The notes under the pieces: model-generated
Databases searched by the model: none
What the model was told of the DNA's origin: nothing
The model's input: only the letters and a program-made list of their open reading frames with translations
Program-made: the position numbers and the translations under genes
Shown here: piece after piece, positions 20,232 through 30,143 of the stretch
Position numbering within the stretch: position 1 is the stretch's first letter
How the letters are laid out: each line of letters opens with the position of its first letter
Assembly (NCBI GenBank): GCA_029287535.1
Contig: JARFQY010000007.1
Coordinates: forward strand, 1-64,000
Direction: 5' to 3'
Length of the DNA: 64,000 nucleotides
Source of the DNA: Filomicrobium sp.
GTDB lineage: Bacteria; Pseudomonadota; Alphaproteobacteria; Rhizobiales; Hyphomicrobiaceae

Positions 20232-21206
20232 CTATGACGAACCACCAGCGACCGCCTGTGGCCTCACTCTGAACCATATGACAAGCGCAATACCGGCGAC
20301 GATCAGGCACCCGCCAACGTAATGATACCATTCGATCGCCTCGCCGAGAATCAGCCAGGCCAGAATGGTCGTGAAGATCATTTGTGAATAGACCAGCGTC
20401 CCCGCTCGCGACGCCCCGAGAATGTCGATGCTCGAGTTGTAGAGGAAGTACAGCACGGCGCCACCGGGAACCACGATGTACGCCAGCGCGAGATAACCTC
20501 GCATCGCCAAATGCGTGTGATACCCAAGCCAATACTCGACCGCGAAGAGGGGAAGCGTGGCGATCGCGCCGCTAAATAGCAAGACGACCAGCAACGGCAA
20601 ACGCGGCAAATCAAATTTCGCGCGTTTAAGCATGACCGTGTACACGGCGAACATGCACGCCGCCGCCAAGGTGAGCAGATCACCTCCGTTGAAATCAAGC
20701 CCCAGCAATCGCTGCAAGCTGCCATGGACCGCGATGACAACAATTCCTGCAAATGCCGTCAGCGCGCCGGCGATCTGCCACGCGCTCATGGGCTCGCGGA
20801 GAACGATGCGGGCCAGCGCCATGGTGAGGATTGGTGCCATCCCAAAGATGATCCCGAAACTCACGACCGTCGTGTAAGACAGCGCCGTAAAGGCAGTGCC
20901 TTGCGTAAGGCCTAGACCAATGGCACCGATGAACGCGGCTTCCCATCCTCGAGTCCTCACGAGCCCCAGGATCTCACGATGGTAATTCATGACAAAGGGC
21001 AGGAGGACAAGCGCGGCCAGGAACGCGCGCATACAGCAAAATGTCCACGGCGGCATTTCATTGTCGCTAAGCTTGATTGCAACAAACACGCTTGCGGCTA
21101 GAAACCAGGTCGCGAAACCTGCGGCATAGCCGACCGCCTCTGATGCGTCTGAGAGTAATTTCCCGTCCCCGGACGCCTCAGCAACGGACCAAAAGTGAAT
21201 CGCCAA
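20232..21206 (-). CDS. DMT superfamily / EamA-family transporter
   Basis: About ten TM segments in two EamA-like repeats. Confidence 0.85.
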   Translation of the reverse strand: MAIHFWSVAEASGDGKLLSDASEAVGYAAGFATWFLAASVFVAIKLSDNEMPPWTFCCMRAFLAALVLLPFVMNYHREILGLVRTRGWEAAFIGAIGLGLTQGTAFTALSYTTVVSFGIIFGMAPILTMALARIVLREPMSAWQIAGALTAFAGIVVIAVHGSLQRLLGLDFNGGDLLTLAAACMFAVYTVMLKRAKFDLPRLPLLVVLLFSGAIATLPLFAVEYWLGYHTHLAMRGYLALAYIVVPGGAVLYFLYNSSIDILGASRAGTLVYSQMIFTTILAWLILGEAIEWYHYVGGCLIVAGIALVIWFRVRPQAVAGGSS

Positions 21207-21399
21207 CGAATTTCTCCCCGTATCACTTCAATGAAATTGGTCCGAGCCCGTACAGTCTGTGGAGATGAGACCGCAGACAAACGGAAGCCGTCAATAGAAA
21301 ACACGCGACCAAGTCGCTCCCAGCGCCCGTTATCAGCTTGCAATGCTGCGCGGAACGGATGTCTTCTAGGTTGAGTTTGACAGGATAAAGGGCGCGACG

Positions 21400-22176
21400 G
21401 TGACGGCGATATCAAAACTCTACGTGCTCTTGTGCGGCTATGAGATACTACCCCGCTCCGTCTGCTTTCGCGGTGGCGGCGATCGCTTCGTCATGAGCGT
21501 GCCGATTTCGGCGTATCTCCTCGAAACTCAAAACGGCTTCGTCCTGTTCGACACCGGCTTCAACGCGGACCTCGTCCGCGACCCGACGCTACGCCATCAG
21601 CACTTTGCTGCGCACGGTTGGGAGCCACCGGTGGTCTGGCCGCAACACGAACTCCTCACACAAATGCGCGAGATTGGCGTTGCTCCGGAAGATGTCTGCC
21701 ACGTCGTGATGAGCCACGCCCACCTGGATCATACCGGCAACCTCAGGCACTTCCCGCATGCCAAGGTCTGGATGCAGAAAGCCGAGTACGATTTCGCCTT
21801 CAAAGGCCCTGAGCATCCGGCAGTGGTTCGCGCCGACATCGATGATCCTGGCCTCGACTGGTCGCTCATCAACGGCGACCACGAGATCATGCCGGGGATC
21901 ACGCTGGTGTCGACGCCCGGTCACACGCCGGGCCACCAGTCGGCACTGGTCTCTTTGCCCAAGTCAGGGCGCGCCCTGCTCGTCGGTGACGTCGGCGAGT
22001 GGATGAAGAATTTTGAAAATGAGATTCTGCCGGGTGAAGCCGCTGATGATGTCGCGGCCCTCGACAGCATTCGCAAAATCAATCGCATTCGCCGCGATGA
22101 AAACGCGCTCATGTTTGTTTGCCACGACCCCGACCTCATCCAGAAGCAGAAGCTCGCGCCGGAATTCTACGATTGA
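21400..22176 (+). CDS. Metallo-beta-lactamase fold, N-acyl homoserine lactonase-like
   Basis: 'VMSHAHLDHTGNL' (HxHxDH), 'TPGHTPGHQSALV', 'GDVGEWMKN'; overall resembles the AttM/AiiA family. Confidence 0.75.
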   Translation: MTAISKLYVLLCGYEILPRSVCFRGGGDRFVMSVPISAYLLETQNGFVLFDTGFNADLVRDPTLRHQHFAAHGWEPPVVWPQHELLTQMREIGVAPEDVCHVVMSHAHLDHTGNLRHFPHAKVWMQKAEYDFAFKGPEHPAVVRADIDDPGLDWSLINGDHEIMPGITLVSTPGHTPGHQSALVSLPKSGRALLVGDVGEWMKNFENEILPGEAADDVAALDSIRKINRIRRDENALMFVCHDPDLIQKQKLAPEFYD

Positions 22177-22592
22177 TCACGAACCGGCTGCATGGGGCTG
22201 ATTGACGACTTAGATCATTCAATCGGCACTTTCCAGTTAGAAGTCCGGAAAACGAACCCCATTTCCCTGGGTGTGCTGCGGGGGTAGCACGGAGTAGTCA
22301 GCGTCGTTGGCGTTGTCTGCGTTATATCGGGTATGAGCGCGAGCCCGCACTCTTTCTGACAGCCCAGGCTGCGCTCCCCGATTAAGCGGCCCGGCGTAGG
22401 GATGAACCGTCACCTGCGCCGGGCCCGCTTGCTTTTGACGGGATGCCTATTCGCCTGCGAGTCTTGCGGGCCAGGAAGCGCGGCGATGGCAGCTGGCTTC
22501 GTTCCTGGTGAGCCTTCGTTGCTAGGACTCGCATCCTAGTTGCGACACCCCGCGTACCCAACGGGTAGCTGATCGGTCGATCGTTGACGCTA

Positions 22593-22621
22593 TCCCGAGC
22601 GAACCCGTCGGGGGCTTTTTT
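22593..22621 (+). terminator. Rho-independent terminator in an otherwise unassigned intergenic region
   Basis: TCCCGA-GCGAACCCG-TCGGGG-GC-TTTTTT. Confidence 0.6.
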
Positions 22622-22646
22622 CGCTGAGCTAAATGGCTTGAACTGC

Positions 22647-22748
22647 TTACGGAGCGAATGGATTCACGTACATATCAACCGCCATAAAAATCGCCATCGC
22701 TATCAGCGTGAGTGCGACCACATCCTTGGCTCTGATCTGCCGTAGCAA
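22647..22748 (-). CDS. Micropeptide, 33 aa, one predicted TM
   Basis: TTG start after AAGGAG (7-nt spacer); MLRQIRAKDVVALTLIAMAIFMAVDMYVNPFAP; below the track length cut-off. Confidence 0.5.
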   Translation of the reverse strand: MLRQIRAKDVVALTLIAMAIFMAVDMYVNPFAP

Positions 22749-23031
22749 TTGTCATCTCCTTGGTGAGGTGAGCAGATGACCTCATCCAACCTGATTCGCT
22801 AAGACAAGATTAAGGCACGCGCGCACTCCAGCGGGAAGCTTGCACGTTTATGTTGGGTCCGCGCCCGAGCTTATGTGCAGATTGTCCTGGCGTTGGCTGT
22901 CGAATTGAACTTGCAGGAGAGGCGCCGAGACCAAACCGCTCCCGTACCCCGTTTAAATCTTCATGCCCCAGAAAGCCCTCGAGCCAGGCATCGGCGAAGC
23001 GCATTGATAGGTAAAGCTTCGGCCGCCCCCC

Positions 23032-23112
23032 TCAAATGATCGCCAGAACGAGCAACACGACCACGATCACGCCCAGGCTCAACGCCATTGTTGTGAACGG
23101 ACTGAACAACAT
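23032..23112 (-). CDS. Micropeptide, 26 aa, one predicted TM
   Basis: ATG...TGA: MLFSPFTTMALSLGVIVVVLLVLAII. Confidence 0.4.
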   Translation of the reverse strand: MLFSPFTTMALSLGVIVVVLLVLAII

Positions 23113-23121
23113 GGCGCGGCC

Positions 23122-23205
23122 TTACATCAGCGACATGTACAGCGCCATGACGACGAAGCCATAGAGAATGATCGCAATCGCGTCGTCGGGAATGAACTGC
23201 TTCAC
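23122..23205 (-). CDS. Micropeptide, 27 aa, one predicted TM
   Basis: GTG start after AGGAG (6-nt spacer): MKQFIPDDAIAIILYGFVVMALYMSLM. Confidence 0.45.
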   Translation of the reverse strand: MKQFIPDDAIAIILYGFVVMALYMSLM

Positions 23206-23361
23206 GCAAGACTCCTATCTCGTCACAAACACTTCACGCATCGTGACTGGCGGAAAAACCAAATCACGCCAATCCTTATCCGCAAGGTCGTCGCGAAATG
23301 CAATCGACCGGAATTGGCCGGGAAAAGGCCAACACAACCGTCACGATAAACGGAGTTGATC

Positions 23362-23682
23362 ATGAAGGTCTACACTAAGGCAATTGCCGTCGTCGCATTG
23401 GGCGCAACATTCGCTCTTGGAGCCCCCCTGCACACCCAGGCAGCGGGCCTGAATTCAGCGGCACTCGCGACTACCCAGGGAGGCCCAACTGTCACGCGGC
23501 AAGAGGTTCATTTCCGCGGCCGTCGCGGGTTTCGCCGCTATGGTGGCTGCCGCCGCTATGGTGGCTTCCGCCATCACCATTTCCGCCGCCATTACGGCTT
23601 CCGCGGTCATGCTTACGGAGTTCGCCGGTACGGAAGCTCCCGTCACCGCTTCGGTCATCTTCGCCGCTACAAGTTTCACTAG
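23362..23682 (+). CDS. Small secreted Arg/Gly/His/Tyr-rich basic protein
   Basis: Signal peptide MKVYTKAIAVVALGATFALGAPLHTQAA, then low-complexity RGRRGFRRYGGCRRYGGFRHHHFRRHYGF. Confidence 0.6.
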   Translation: MKVYTKAIAVVALGATFALGAPLHTQAAGLNSAALATTQGGPTVTRQEVHFRGRRGFRRYGGCRRYGGFRHHHFRRHYGFRGHAYGVRRYGSSRHRFGHLRRYKFH

Positions 23683-23825
23683 GCTGCGGTCACGACATCC
23701 AAAGTTCTGACCAAGACACGAAGAAATGGCGCCGCCCGTCGAAGCGCGCCATTTCGCAAAAGAGCGTTTGGAACAAGAAGTTCGCTGAGACGAAGAAACC
23801 GAGAGCCACAGCCGAAGCGCCGAGC

Positions 23826-25346
23826 TTACTCGCTGCCCTGTTTGCGGGTAATCCGCTCAAGAAGTCCACCACGGCGCGGTGACGCAGCTGACGGAGCCTT
23901 CTCGCCGGCAGCCTTGGCAACCGGTTCCTGCTCAACGCGGCTTGCGCTCGCTGAGCCACTACGACCTCGCACACCGCCGAGAGCCTTCAGAAACCCTGAC
24001 GCGCGCTCCATGTCTCGCATGTCGGCGCTTCCTTCCGCGACGGCGGAAGCATGCTCGGCTGACTGGTCCTCAGAGGATCCGACATCATTGATCCGATCCG
24101 ATAGGGACCGCCGCCCCGAAGACGCCGCGCGTCCGCGCTGCGGGGACGCCGTCGTCTGATACGTCCCGGCGCCAAGGCGGCGCAGTTCCTCGGTGAAGTG
24201 CGCCGCCTGCCGCGCCGTCCGCTCGTTGGCCGAGGCGATTTCCGCCCGCAGCCGCTGAATGATCCCCGTCTGCTCGGCAGTCTGTGATTCCAGTGACGCG
24301 ATTTTCGCCCGCATGGCCGTTTTGCCCTCACGCAGCGCCTTGTCACCAGCCTCGACTTCCTTGTAAGCGGCCAACTCGGCCCGCACGGTCTGAACTTCGG
24401 CCTGCAAGTCCTCATTACGGGACCGCAGCTTGGCAATTTCCTTGTCGAGTCGGGCGGCGTTCTCGAGACCGGCATCCGCCGAGGTCTGCACCGAGCGCAG
24501 CATGGCCTCTGCTTCGGTGAGCTCGTTTCTCAGGCGGGCGATCTCTTCATCGGAATTGTAAACGGCAAGAGGCGATCCATCCTCTCCCCCCTGTTTCTTC
24601 GCCGAGCCTTCATCGCCCCGTTTGTCACTGCCGGCGCCGACGCGGCTCCCGGTACGGCCCAACAGTCCTTGCAAACGCGCGATCATCGAGGACTGCTCGC
24701 GCGATTTTGCACGCAACGCTTCAAGCTCCGTGCGCAGGGCGACCTCGCCGTCCTGGCGTTCATCGCCATAGCTATCACGCCCGCGGGCCGCCCGCGCCGC
24801 GAGCGTCGCGTTGAGGCGCAACAGCTCATCGCGCCCCTTGGTGTTCATTTGAGCGGCTTCCTGCAAGGCCCGAGACTGGATGTCGGCGGTCTCCGATAAC
24901 TGAGCGATTTCGCGGTCGCGCTGCAGCACGAGACGCCGTGCCTCTGCCAACCGGCTTTCCACGCGCGGCAGGCGGTCCATGATTGTCTGCTCTAGAACGC
25001 GATGTGCGTTTTCATGCTCTTCCAGCGACCCGCGCAATCGCTCGAGCTCTCCCTCCAGGGCGCTGATGGCGGCGTCGCGGCGATTGATATCGACCCTTTG
25101 GCGAGCGTGGGCGAGCGTTGCCTTTTCCAGCTTGCTTTCCAGCTCGTGAATCGCCAGGACATAGTCCGCACGCAGCCGGTCTTTGTCAGCGCGGATTTCC
25201 GCCTCCGTCAGCGGCATCGAGCGCTTGATGGCTTCGGTGTTGAGCCGAATTGTCCGGCGCTTATACGCCGGTAAGATCAGCAGTCCACAGAACACGGCGA
25301 TAAGAAAGCCGAGCGCCGTGAGCATGACCGCTTCGATGCTCAGCAC
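23826..25346 (-). CDS. Membrane-anchored coiled-coil protein
   Basis: N-terminal TM 'VMLTALGFLIAVFCGLLILPAYKRRT' followed by a long Glu/Arg/Leu-rich coiled-coil. Confidence 0.75.
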   Translation of the reverse strand: MLSIEAVMLTALGFLIAVFCGLLILPAYKRRTIRLNTEAIKRSMPLTEAEIRADKDRLRADYVLAIHELESKLEKATLAHARQRVDINRRDAAISALEGELERLRGSLEEHENAHRVLEQTIMDRLPRVESRLAEARRLVLQRDREIAQLSETADIQSRALQEAAQMNTKGRDELLRLNATLAARAARGRDSYGDERQDGEVALRTELEALRAKSREQSSMIARLQGLLGRTGSRVGAGSDKRGDEGSAKKQGGEDGSPLAVYNSDEEIARLRNELTEAEAMLRSVQTSADAGLENAARLDKEIAKLRSRNEDLQAEVQTVRAELAAYKEVEAGDKALREGKTAMRAKIASLESQTAEQTGIIQRLRAEIASANERTARQAAHFTEELRRLGAGTYQTTASPQRGRAASSGRRSLSDRINDVGSSEDQSAEHASAVAEGSADMRDMERASGFLKALGGVRGRSGSASASRVEQEPVAKAAGEKAPSAASPRRGGLLERITRKQGSE

Positions 25347-25493
25347 GCCTTCGCCCCCAGCTTGTCTTCACCTCGATCGACCAATCGGCTGTCTCCACAC
25401 ATCGCGCGGGCACAGGGTTCTCACACACATTCACCCACACAAACCGGAAAGTTGTCAGCTGAGCTGCCCCCCGGCGAACCTTCATCCCATCCC

Positions 25494-26516
25494 TCAGAAG
25501 GGATTCCAAGTGGGAGTGCTGGTATACTTTAAATAACCCACATTCGCACCCAGGCGAAGCCCAACTCCGGAACGAATCAGTGCGAGCGTGACATCATCGC
25601 GCTGCATCAGCTGCAGTCCGACGCCCCCGACCAGGTAAGCTGAGCCCTGAACTCCCCCAAAACGTTGGTAAATCTGGCTCGGATCCCGCAAGTTGTAGAT
25701 GAGCACCATCGTCTTGGAACCTTCGGCACCAAAATCGTAGCCCAATGTTGGTCCCTGCCAATAGACCTTGGACGTCCCGGCATCACGCGTGTAGAGCCTG
25801 CCTTCGCCGTATCTCAGACCGGCGAAAAAGGCGCCTCCGGCATCCTCGCCCAGGATGTACCCATTCGGTCGGCCCTGCTCCTGGAAGGCCTTCTCGATGA
25901 CTTGCGCCAGCCCGGTACTGACCGAACCAAAAAATCCGTGTCCCGCCCGCATGATCTCGCTTTGCGAGAAGGTATCGGGGTCTTCGTAAGGTTCACCCGG
26001 CGGCGGCGCCCCATCTTCGTAGCGTTCATAGGGCTCTTCTGGTGGCCGGCCCTGGTCATAATCGGCGCGATCGTAGTCGCGGCCGGCCGGCGCAGGGTCG
26101 CGCGGCGCAGGCGCATCATAATCCGAGTAGCCGCCGCTGGTGCCGCCGCGATTGTAAGTGCTGCCCGAGCCATAGCTGTCGTCGCGATACCGCGACTCCG
26201 GCGCCACAAAATTGGGCAGCCGGTCCTGGCCAGTCTCGGGTGCTCGAGCGTCCTGCTGCGGCACCTCGCGATAGACGTCATAGTTGCCGCGGCTTTGCTG
26301 ATCCTTCCACGGCAGTTGTTCTTGTGCGCTGACCTGATTGCAAAAAACGATGATCGCGCAAGCAGCAATGACAGACAGCCGACCCACTAGGCTCAGGCCC
26401 CAAGGGTAAGATATTTCGGTTTTCAACATAAAGAGCTCACGTTCTCGTGGAGCGAACCAGTGATGGCCCACTTGCATCAAGTCCACACAACTTTCCAGCA
26501 GGGGTGTACCCATCAA
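25494..26516 (-). CDS. DUF1134 protein (EipA-like envelope integrity protein)
   Basis: C-terminal 'AGHGFFGSVSTGLAQVIEKAFQEQGRPNGYILGEDAGGAFFAGLRYGEGRLYTRDAGTSKVYWQGPTLGYDFGAEGSKTMVLIYNL' is DUF1134-like; Pro/Asp/Tyr-rich low-complexity N-terminal region. Confidence 0.8.
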   Translation of the reverse strand: MMGTPLLESCVDLMQVGHHWFAPRERELFMLKTEISYPWGLSLVGRLSVIAACAIIVFCNQVSAQEQLPWKDQQSRGNYDVYREVPQQDARAPETGQDRLPNFVAPESRYRDDSYGSGSTYNRGGTSGGYSDYDAPAPRDPAPAGRDYDRADYDQGRPPEEPYERYEDGAPPPGEPYEDPDTFSQSEIMRAGHGFFGSVSTGLAQVIEKAFQEQGRPNGYILGEDAGGAFFAGLRYGEGRLYTRDAGTSKVYWQGPTLGYDFGAEGSKTMVLIYNLRDPSQIYQRFGGVQGSAYLVGGVGLQLMQRDDVTLALIRSGVGLRLGANVGYLKYTSTPTWNPF

Positions 26517-26871
26517 AACCCTGCAGCCCGACGCGAATCCCTTCCAATCTTACCATTGCTCTGAAGATGTTACGAAAGTGTGGCCAAGTGGGCCGCTTTG
26601 AGCGATCAGGCTGTCGCAAGGCCGCCCGGCTCTGCTACGCTTTGACCGCTGTATTCGTACAAGTTTGGCCTGTGCCAGCGATGATTCTCAGGAGCTCTTG
26701 CCGTCGATGTATCGGTCCGCGAGCGCGCCGGGCGTTCAACAGAACCGAGAATCAGGCTCTAAGTGGAGCTGGCGGCCGCAGGCTCGGCTAATGCTTGGGA
26801 GCGGAAGGTGCCGAGCCCCGCAAACGTTGAACAAAAACCGTCCAGCACGGGCGACCAAGGGCGCGAAATCC

Positions 26872-27507
26872 ATGAAAATTGAACATCCGACCGACCTCGA
26901 ACTCGCTGCACTCATTTCAAGCAAGATTTGCCATGATGTCATTGGCCCGGTCGGAGCGATCTACAATGGCCTCGAAATCCTAGACGAGGACGACGACCCA
27001 GAAGCCAAGAGCTATGCCCTCGACGTTATCCGCAACGTCACCGAGCAAGCTTCGGCCCGCCTTCAGTTCGCCCGCTTCGCATTTGGAGCGGCAGGATCGG
27101 CCGGGGCTCAGATTGACCTGACAATGGCCGAACAAATTTCGCGCGGCTACCTGGGCAAGGGCAAGCACACGTTGGTCTGGAACGGTCCTCCCGGCCACAT
27201 GGCCAAGGACCTTGTGAAACTGCTTTTGAATCTTCTTTCAGCGTCCGTGACGGCGCTGCCGCGTGGTGGGGAGATCACCGTCTCGATCCTCGGGACGCTC
27301 GAACAGCCCGCCTTTGAAGTCCGCTGCAAGGGCACTAGCGCGCGGCCGCCTCAGTATCTGACGGACATCGTTGCTGGAACCTCCGACGGCGAACTAAACG
27401 CCATGAACATCCAAGCCTACTACACGTGGCGTTTGGCCGGGACGACCGGCATGCGCATAGAGATCCTGCAGGACGGCGAGGATATTGTTATTGGGGCGCG
27501 TGCCTGA
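26872..27507 (+). CDS. chpT: Histidine phosphotransferase ChpT
   Basis: 'DLELAALISSKICHDVIGPVGAIYNGLEIL' H-box and degenerate HATPase-like C-terminus; ATG 26872 preferred over 26665. Confidence 0.85.
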   Translation: MKIEHPTDLELAALISSKICHDVIGPVGAIYNGLEILDEDDDPEAKSYALDVIRNVTEQASARLQFARFAFGAAGSAGAQIDLTMAEQISRGYLGKGKHTLVWNGPPGHMAKDLVKLLLNLLSASVTALPRGGEITVSILGTLEQPAFEVRCKGTSARPPQYLTDIVAGTSDGELNAMNIQAYYTWRLAGTTGMRIEILQDGEDIVIGARA

Positions 27508-27649
27508 AGCTTGATCGAAAGCCAAATTCCGTCGTTTTGAGGCGAAAGTTGGCATCTTCGTACAATCCTCAACTCACTTTTAACGATTATAACGACAATG
27601 TATAATAAATGACGCCCACATCATATCCAGCGCACGGAAATTGCGACCA

Positions 27650-28030
27650 ATGAAGTTCTGCCTCATCGTCGACGACACGGACGTCGTACGCAAAGTCGCG
27701 TCCAAGATCATCGAAGGGATGGGCCACATCCCCATCGAGACGACAACAGCCGAAGACGCTCTCGAGCGCTGCAAGTCCTCAATGCCCGACATCGTCTTGC
27801 TCGACTGGCATCTCCCGACCATGAGCGCCCTGGAATTCGTCGCCTCTCTGAAGAACATCAGAGCCGAGGTCAGCCCTCAAATCCTGTATTGCGTGACCGA
27901 AGCCGACCCCAGCGAACTGCGAGCCGCCTTCGATGCGGGCATCAATGATTTTGTCCTCAAGCCATTTGATAGCAACACGTTGGCGCCGAAGCTCGCTGGA
28001 TTGCTAACCGTCGAAGACGCTTACGCCTGA
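27650..28030 (+). CDS. CheY-like single-domain response regulator
   Basis: 'CLIVDDTDVVRKVASKII', 'DIVLLDWHLPTM', 'DFVLKPFD' receiver motifs. Confidence 0.85.
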   Translation: MKFCLIVDDTDVVRKVASKIIEGMGHIPIETTTAEDALERCKSSMPDIVLLDWHLPTMSALEFVASLKNIRAEVSPQILYCVTEADPSELRAAFDAGINDFVLKPFDSNTLAPKLAGLLTVEDAYA

Positions 28031-28118
28031 TAAGCCCGACCGGTGTGCTACTGGCTGTTTGGTGCCATGACTGCTACTGCTGGAAAGAACCAGCATTGCC
28101 AATAAAGAGCAGTCATCT

Positions 28119-28769
28119 TTGCTTCGCGTCGAAAAACTAAGGATCGCAGGCCTGCCTTTGCTGAACTTCGAAGTCGGCGACGGCGAGTGCATGGCGATAG
28201 AAGGCCCATCGGGCATCGGCAAATCCCGCCTGGCGCGCGCCCTCGCTGACCTTGAGCCAGCAAGCGGGCATATCTTCGTCGACGGTGCTGAACGTATGGA
28301 AATCGCTGCGCCCGAATGGCGCCGCCTGGTGCGTTATCTTTCCGCGGAACCGGGATGGTGGACGGACACCGCGCGCGAAGCATTGCCAAAGGACAAGAAA
28401 TCCAAGTCTGCCGCTCACAGGCTGATGGCAAGTCTCAATCTCGCGCCTCAGCTGCTCGACAAACCCATTTCGGTCCTGTCGACCGGCGAGCGCCAACGTC
28501 TTGCGATTGTCCGCGCGCTCATCGACGCCCCTCCGGTTCTCGTCCTCGACGAACCGACCTCTGCCCTTGATCCGAGAAACACCGCACTCGTGGAAGAGGT
28601 CCTGAGATATCAGCTCCTCAACGGCCGCAGCATTTTGCTAATTAGCCATGATCGCGACCAGGTCGCGCGACTGGCGGACCTGCGTCTGCAGTTGGCCCCG
28701 GTTGAAGAAGTCACCAGCTCCCAACCCAATTCCTCAGAGCCGGTCATGCCTGATATCAAGACCCGCTAG
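28119..28769 (+). CDS. ABC transporter ATP-binding protein (FetA/YbbL-like)
   Basis: Walker A 'EGPSGIGKSRLARAL', signature 'LSTGERQRLAIVRAL', Walker B 'VLVLDEPTSAL'; adjacent to a FetB-like permease. Confidence 0.85.
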   Translation: MLRVEKLRIAGLPLLNFEVGDGECMAIEGPSGIGKSRLARALADLEPASGHIFVDGAERMEIAAPEWRRLVRYLSAEPGWWTDTAREALPKDKKSKSAAHRLMASLNLAPQLLDKPISVLSTGERQRLAIVRALIDAPPVLVLDEPTSALDPRNTALVEEVLRYQLLNGRSILLISHDRDQVARLADLRLQLAPVEEVTSSQPNSSEPVMPDIKTR

Positions 28770-28779
28770 AGCCTGTTTC

Positions 28780-29583
28780 ATGACCTATGTACCCCTCGAC
28801 TTCACCGACCTCTTACTTGCCGCCTCGTTGATGCTGATCAATGGCGCGATCTCGTGGGCCTTTGCCCTTGGGCTTGAGCGCACGCTGTTGATCAATTCTG
28901 TTCGCATGACCTTGCAGTTGGCGATGATCGGCTTCGTGCTGAAGTGGATCTTTGCGCAGACCTCACCGGTTTGGACCGCGGGTCTGGCCACCATTATGAT
29001 CCTCGTGGCCGGCTACGAAATCGTTTCGCGCCTGTCGCGTCGGCCGAAGGGGTTTTCCACTTACCTTCTCGGTTCCGGAACACTTCTTCTGGTGGGAACG
29101 CTCGCAACCGGTTTCGCGGTCATAGGCATCATTGGACCCGACCCCTGGTACCAGCCGCGCTACGTTCTCCCAATCCTCGGCATGGTTCTAGGAAACGCAA
29201 TGACCGGTATTGCCCTGACCACAAGCACACTGCTTGAAGCCGCCAACCGAGATAGAGCCGCGATCGAAGCGCGCCTGTCGCTGGGAGCCGATCGCTTTTC
29301 TGCGGTCGCGGAAACGTTGAGGCTGGCGCTGCGCACCGGTCTGATGCCGATACTGAACGCGATGGCCGCTTCGGGAGTTGTTGCTCTTCCCGGCATGATG
29401 ACGGGCCAGATATTGGCCGGCCTCGATCCTATCGAAGCGACCAAATATCAAATCATGATCATGTTCTTGATTGCAGGCTCCACGGCACTCGGCGTTGTCA
29501 TCGCCGGCTACGGCAGCGTCTTGCTGATTACCGACAACCGCCACAGGCTGAGGCTGGACCGTCTGCAATCGGGCTCCGCTTGA
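28780..29583 (+). CDS. FetB/UPF0014-family ABC permease
   Basis: 'LINSVRMTLQLAMIGFVLKWIF', 'LPGMMTGQILAGLDPIEATKYQIMIMFLI' conserved in the UPF0014 family. Confidence 0.88.
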   Translation: MTYVPLDFTDLLLAASLMLINGAISWAFALGLERTLLINSVRMTLQLAMIGFVLKWIFAQTSPVWTAGLATIMILVAGYEIVSRLSRRPKGFSTYLLGSGTLLLVGTLATGFAVIGIIGPDPWYQPRYVLPILGMVLGNAMTGIALTTSTLLEAANRDRAAIEARLSLGADRFSAVAETLRLALRTGLMPILNAMAASGVVALPGMMTGQILAGLDPIEATKYQIMIMFLIAGSTALGVVIAGYGSVLLITDNRHRLRLDRLQSGSA

Positions 29584-29652
29584 ACCTGGCGCGGGTCGCC
29601 CCCAAGCGACCCGCTATGCTCGGCCCACGCAATCCCCGAATCGAGGTGCGCC

Positions 29653-29961
29653 TCACCAGCAGACGCTGGCTTCCGCTCGGCACGTGTATTCGTCAAAGAC
29701 GATGAAGTCGAGGAACAGCTCGCACGTCACGTCTTTTTTGCCCGTGCGGTAGTTTGAAATGCCGTTCTCCGCTGTCCACTTGGCGATGTACTTGTCGAGC
29801 AAGTCTTTGGCATCCTTTGTGGGTCCCACTTTCCCATAGTCGTTCACCGAGAAAGCCAAGCGCGTACATTTGGCTTCGGCCGGTGAGGTGACCATGACGA
29901 AGGTTGAGGACACGAAAACGGCGGCAAGAAGTGTGATGACAAGGCGCATTGGATCACTCAA
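29653..29961 (-). CDS. Small secreted four-Cys protein
   Basis: Signal peptide then AKCTRL...TCELFLDFIVFDEYTCRAEASVCW. Confidence 0.6.
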   Translation of the reverse strand: MSDPMRLVITLLAAVFVSSTFVMVTSPAEAKCTRLAFSVNDYGKVGPTKDAKDLLDKYIAKWTAENGISNYRTGKKDVTCELFLDFIVFDEYTCRAEASVCW

Positions 29962-30088
29962 GCGATGTTGTTGGATGAAGAACCAGGCCAGACACTAATC
30001 GGAGCATATCGGCGTGCCTAGTGGCCCCGAACAGATTCCCCGCGACCCTTGCGGGAAGATCACACTTGTCTTTCTCTTGTGGAAAGAA

Positions 30089-30117
30089 AATGGGCCGCCC
30101 ATTGGGGACGGCCCATT
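30089..30117 (-). terminator. Rho-independent terminator (minus strand)
   Basis: Minus strand AATGGGCCG-TCCCCAATGGG-CGGCCCATT followed by TTCTTTCC. Confidence 0.65.
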
Positions 30118-30143
30118 GTAATAAAACACAAATTCCTAATGCG

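Noticed and set aside
25665-26390. 241-aa plus-strand ORF opposite the DUF1134 gene
   Set aside because: Antisense shadow of a convincing DUF1134 ORF.
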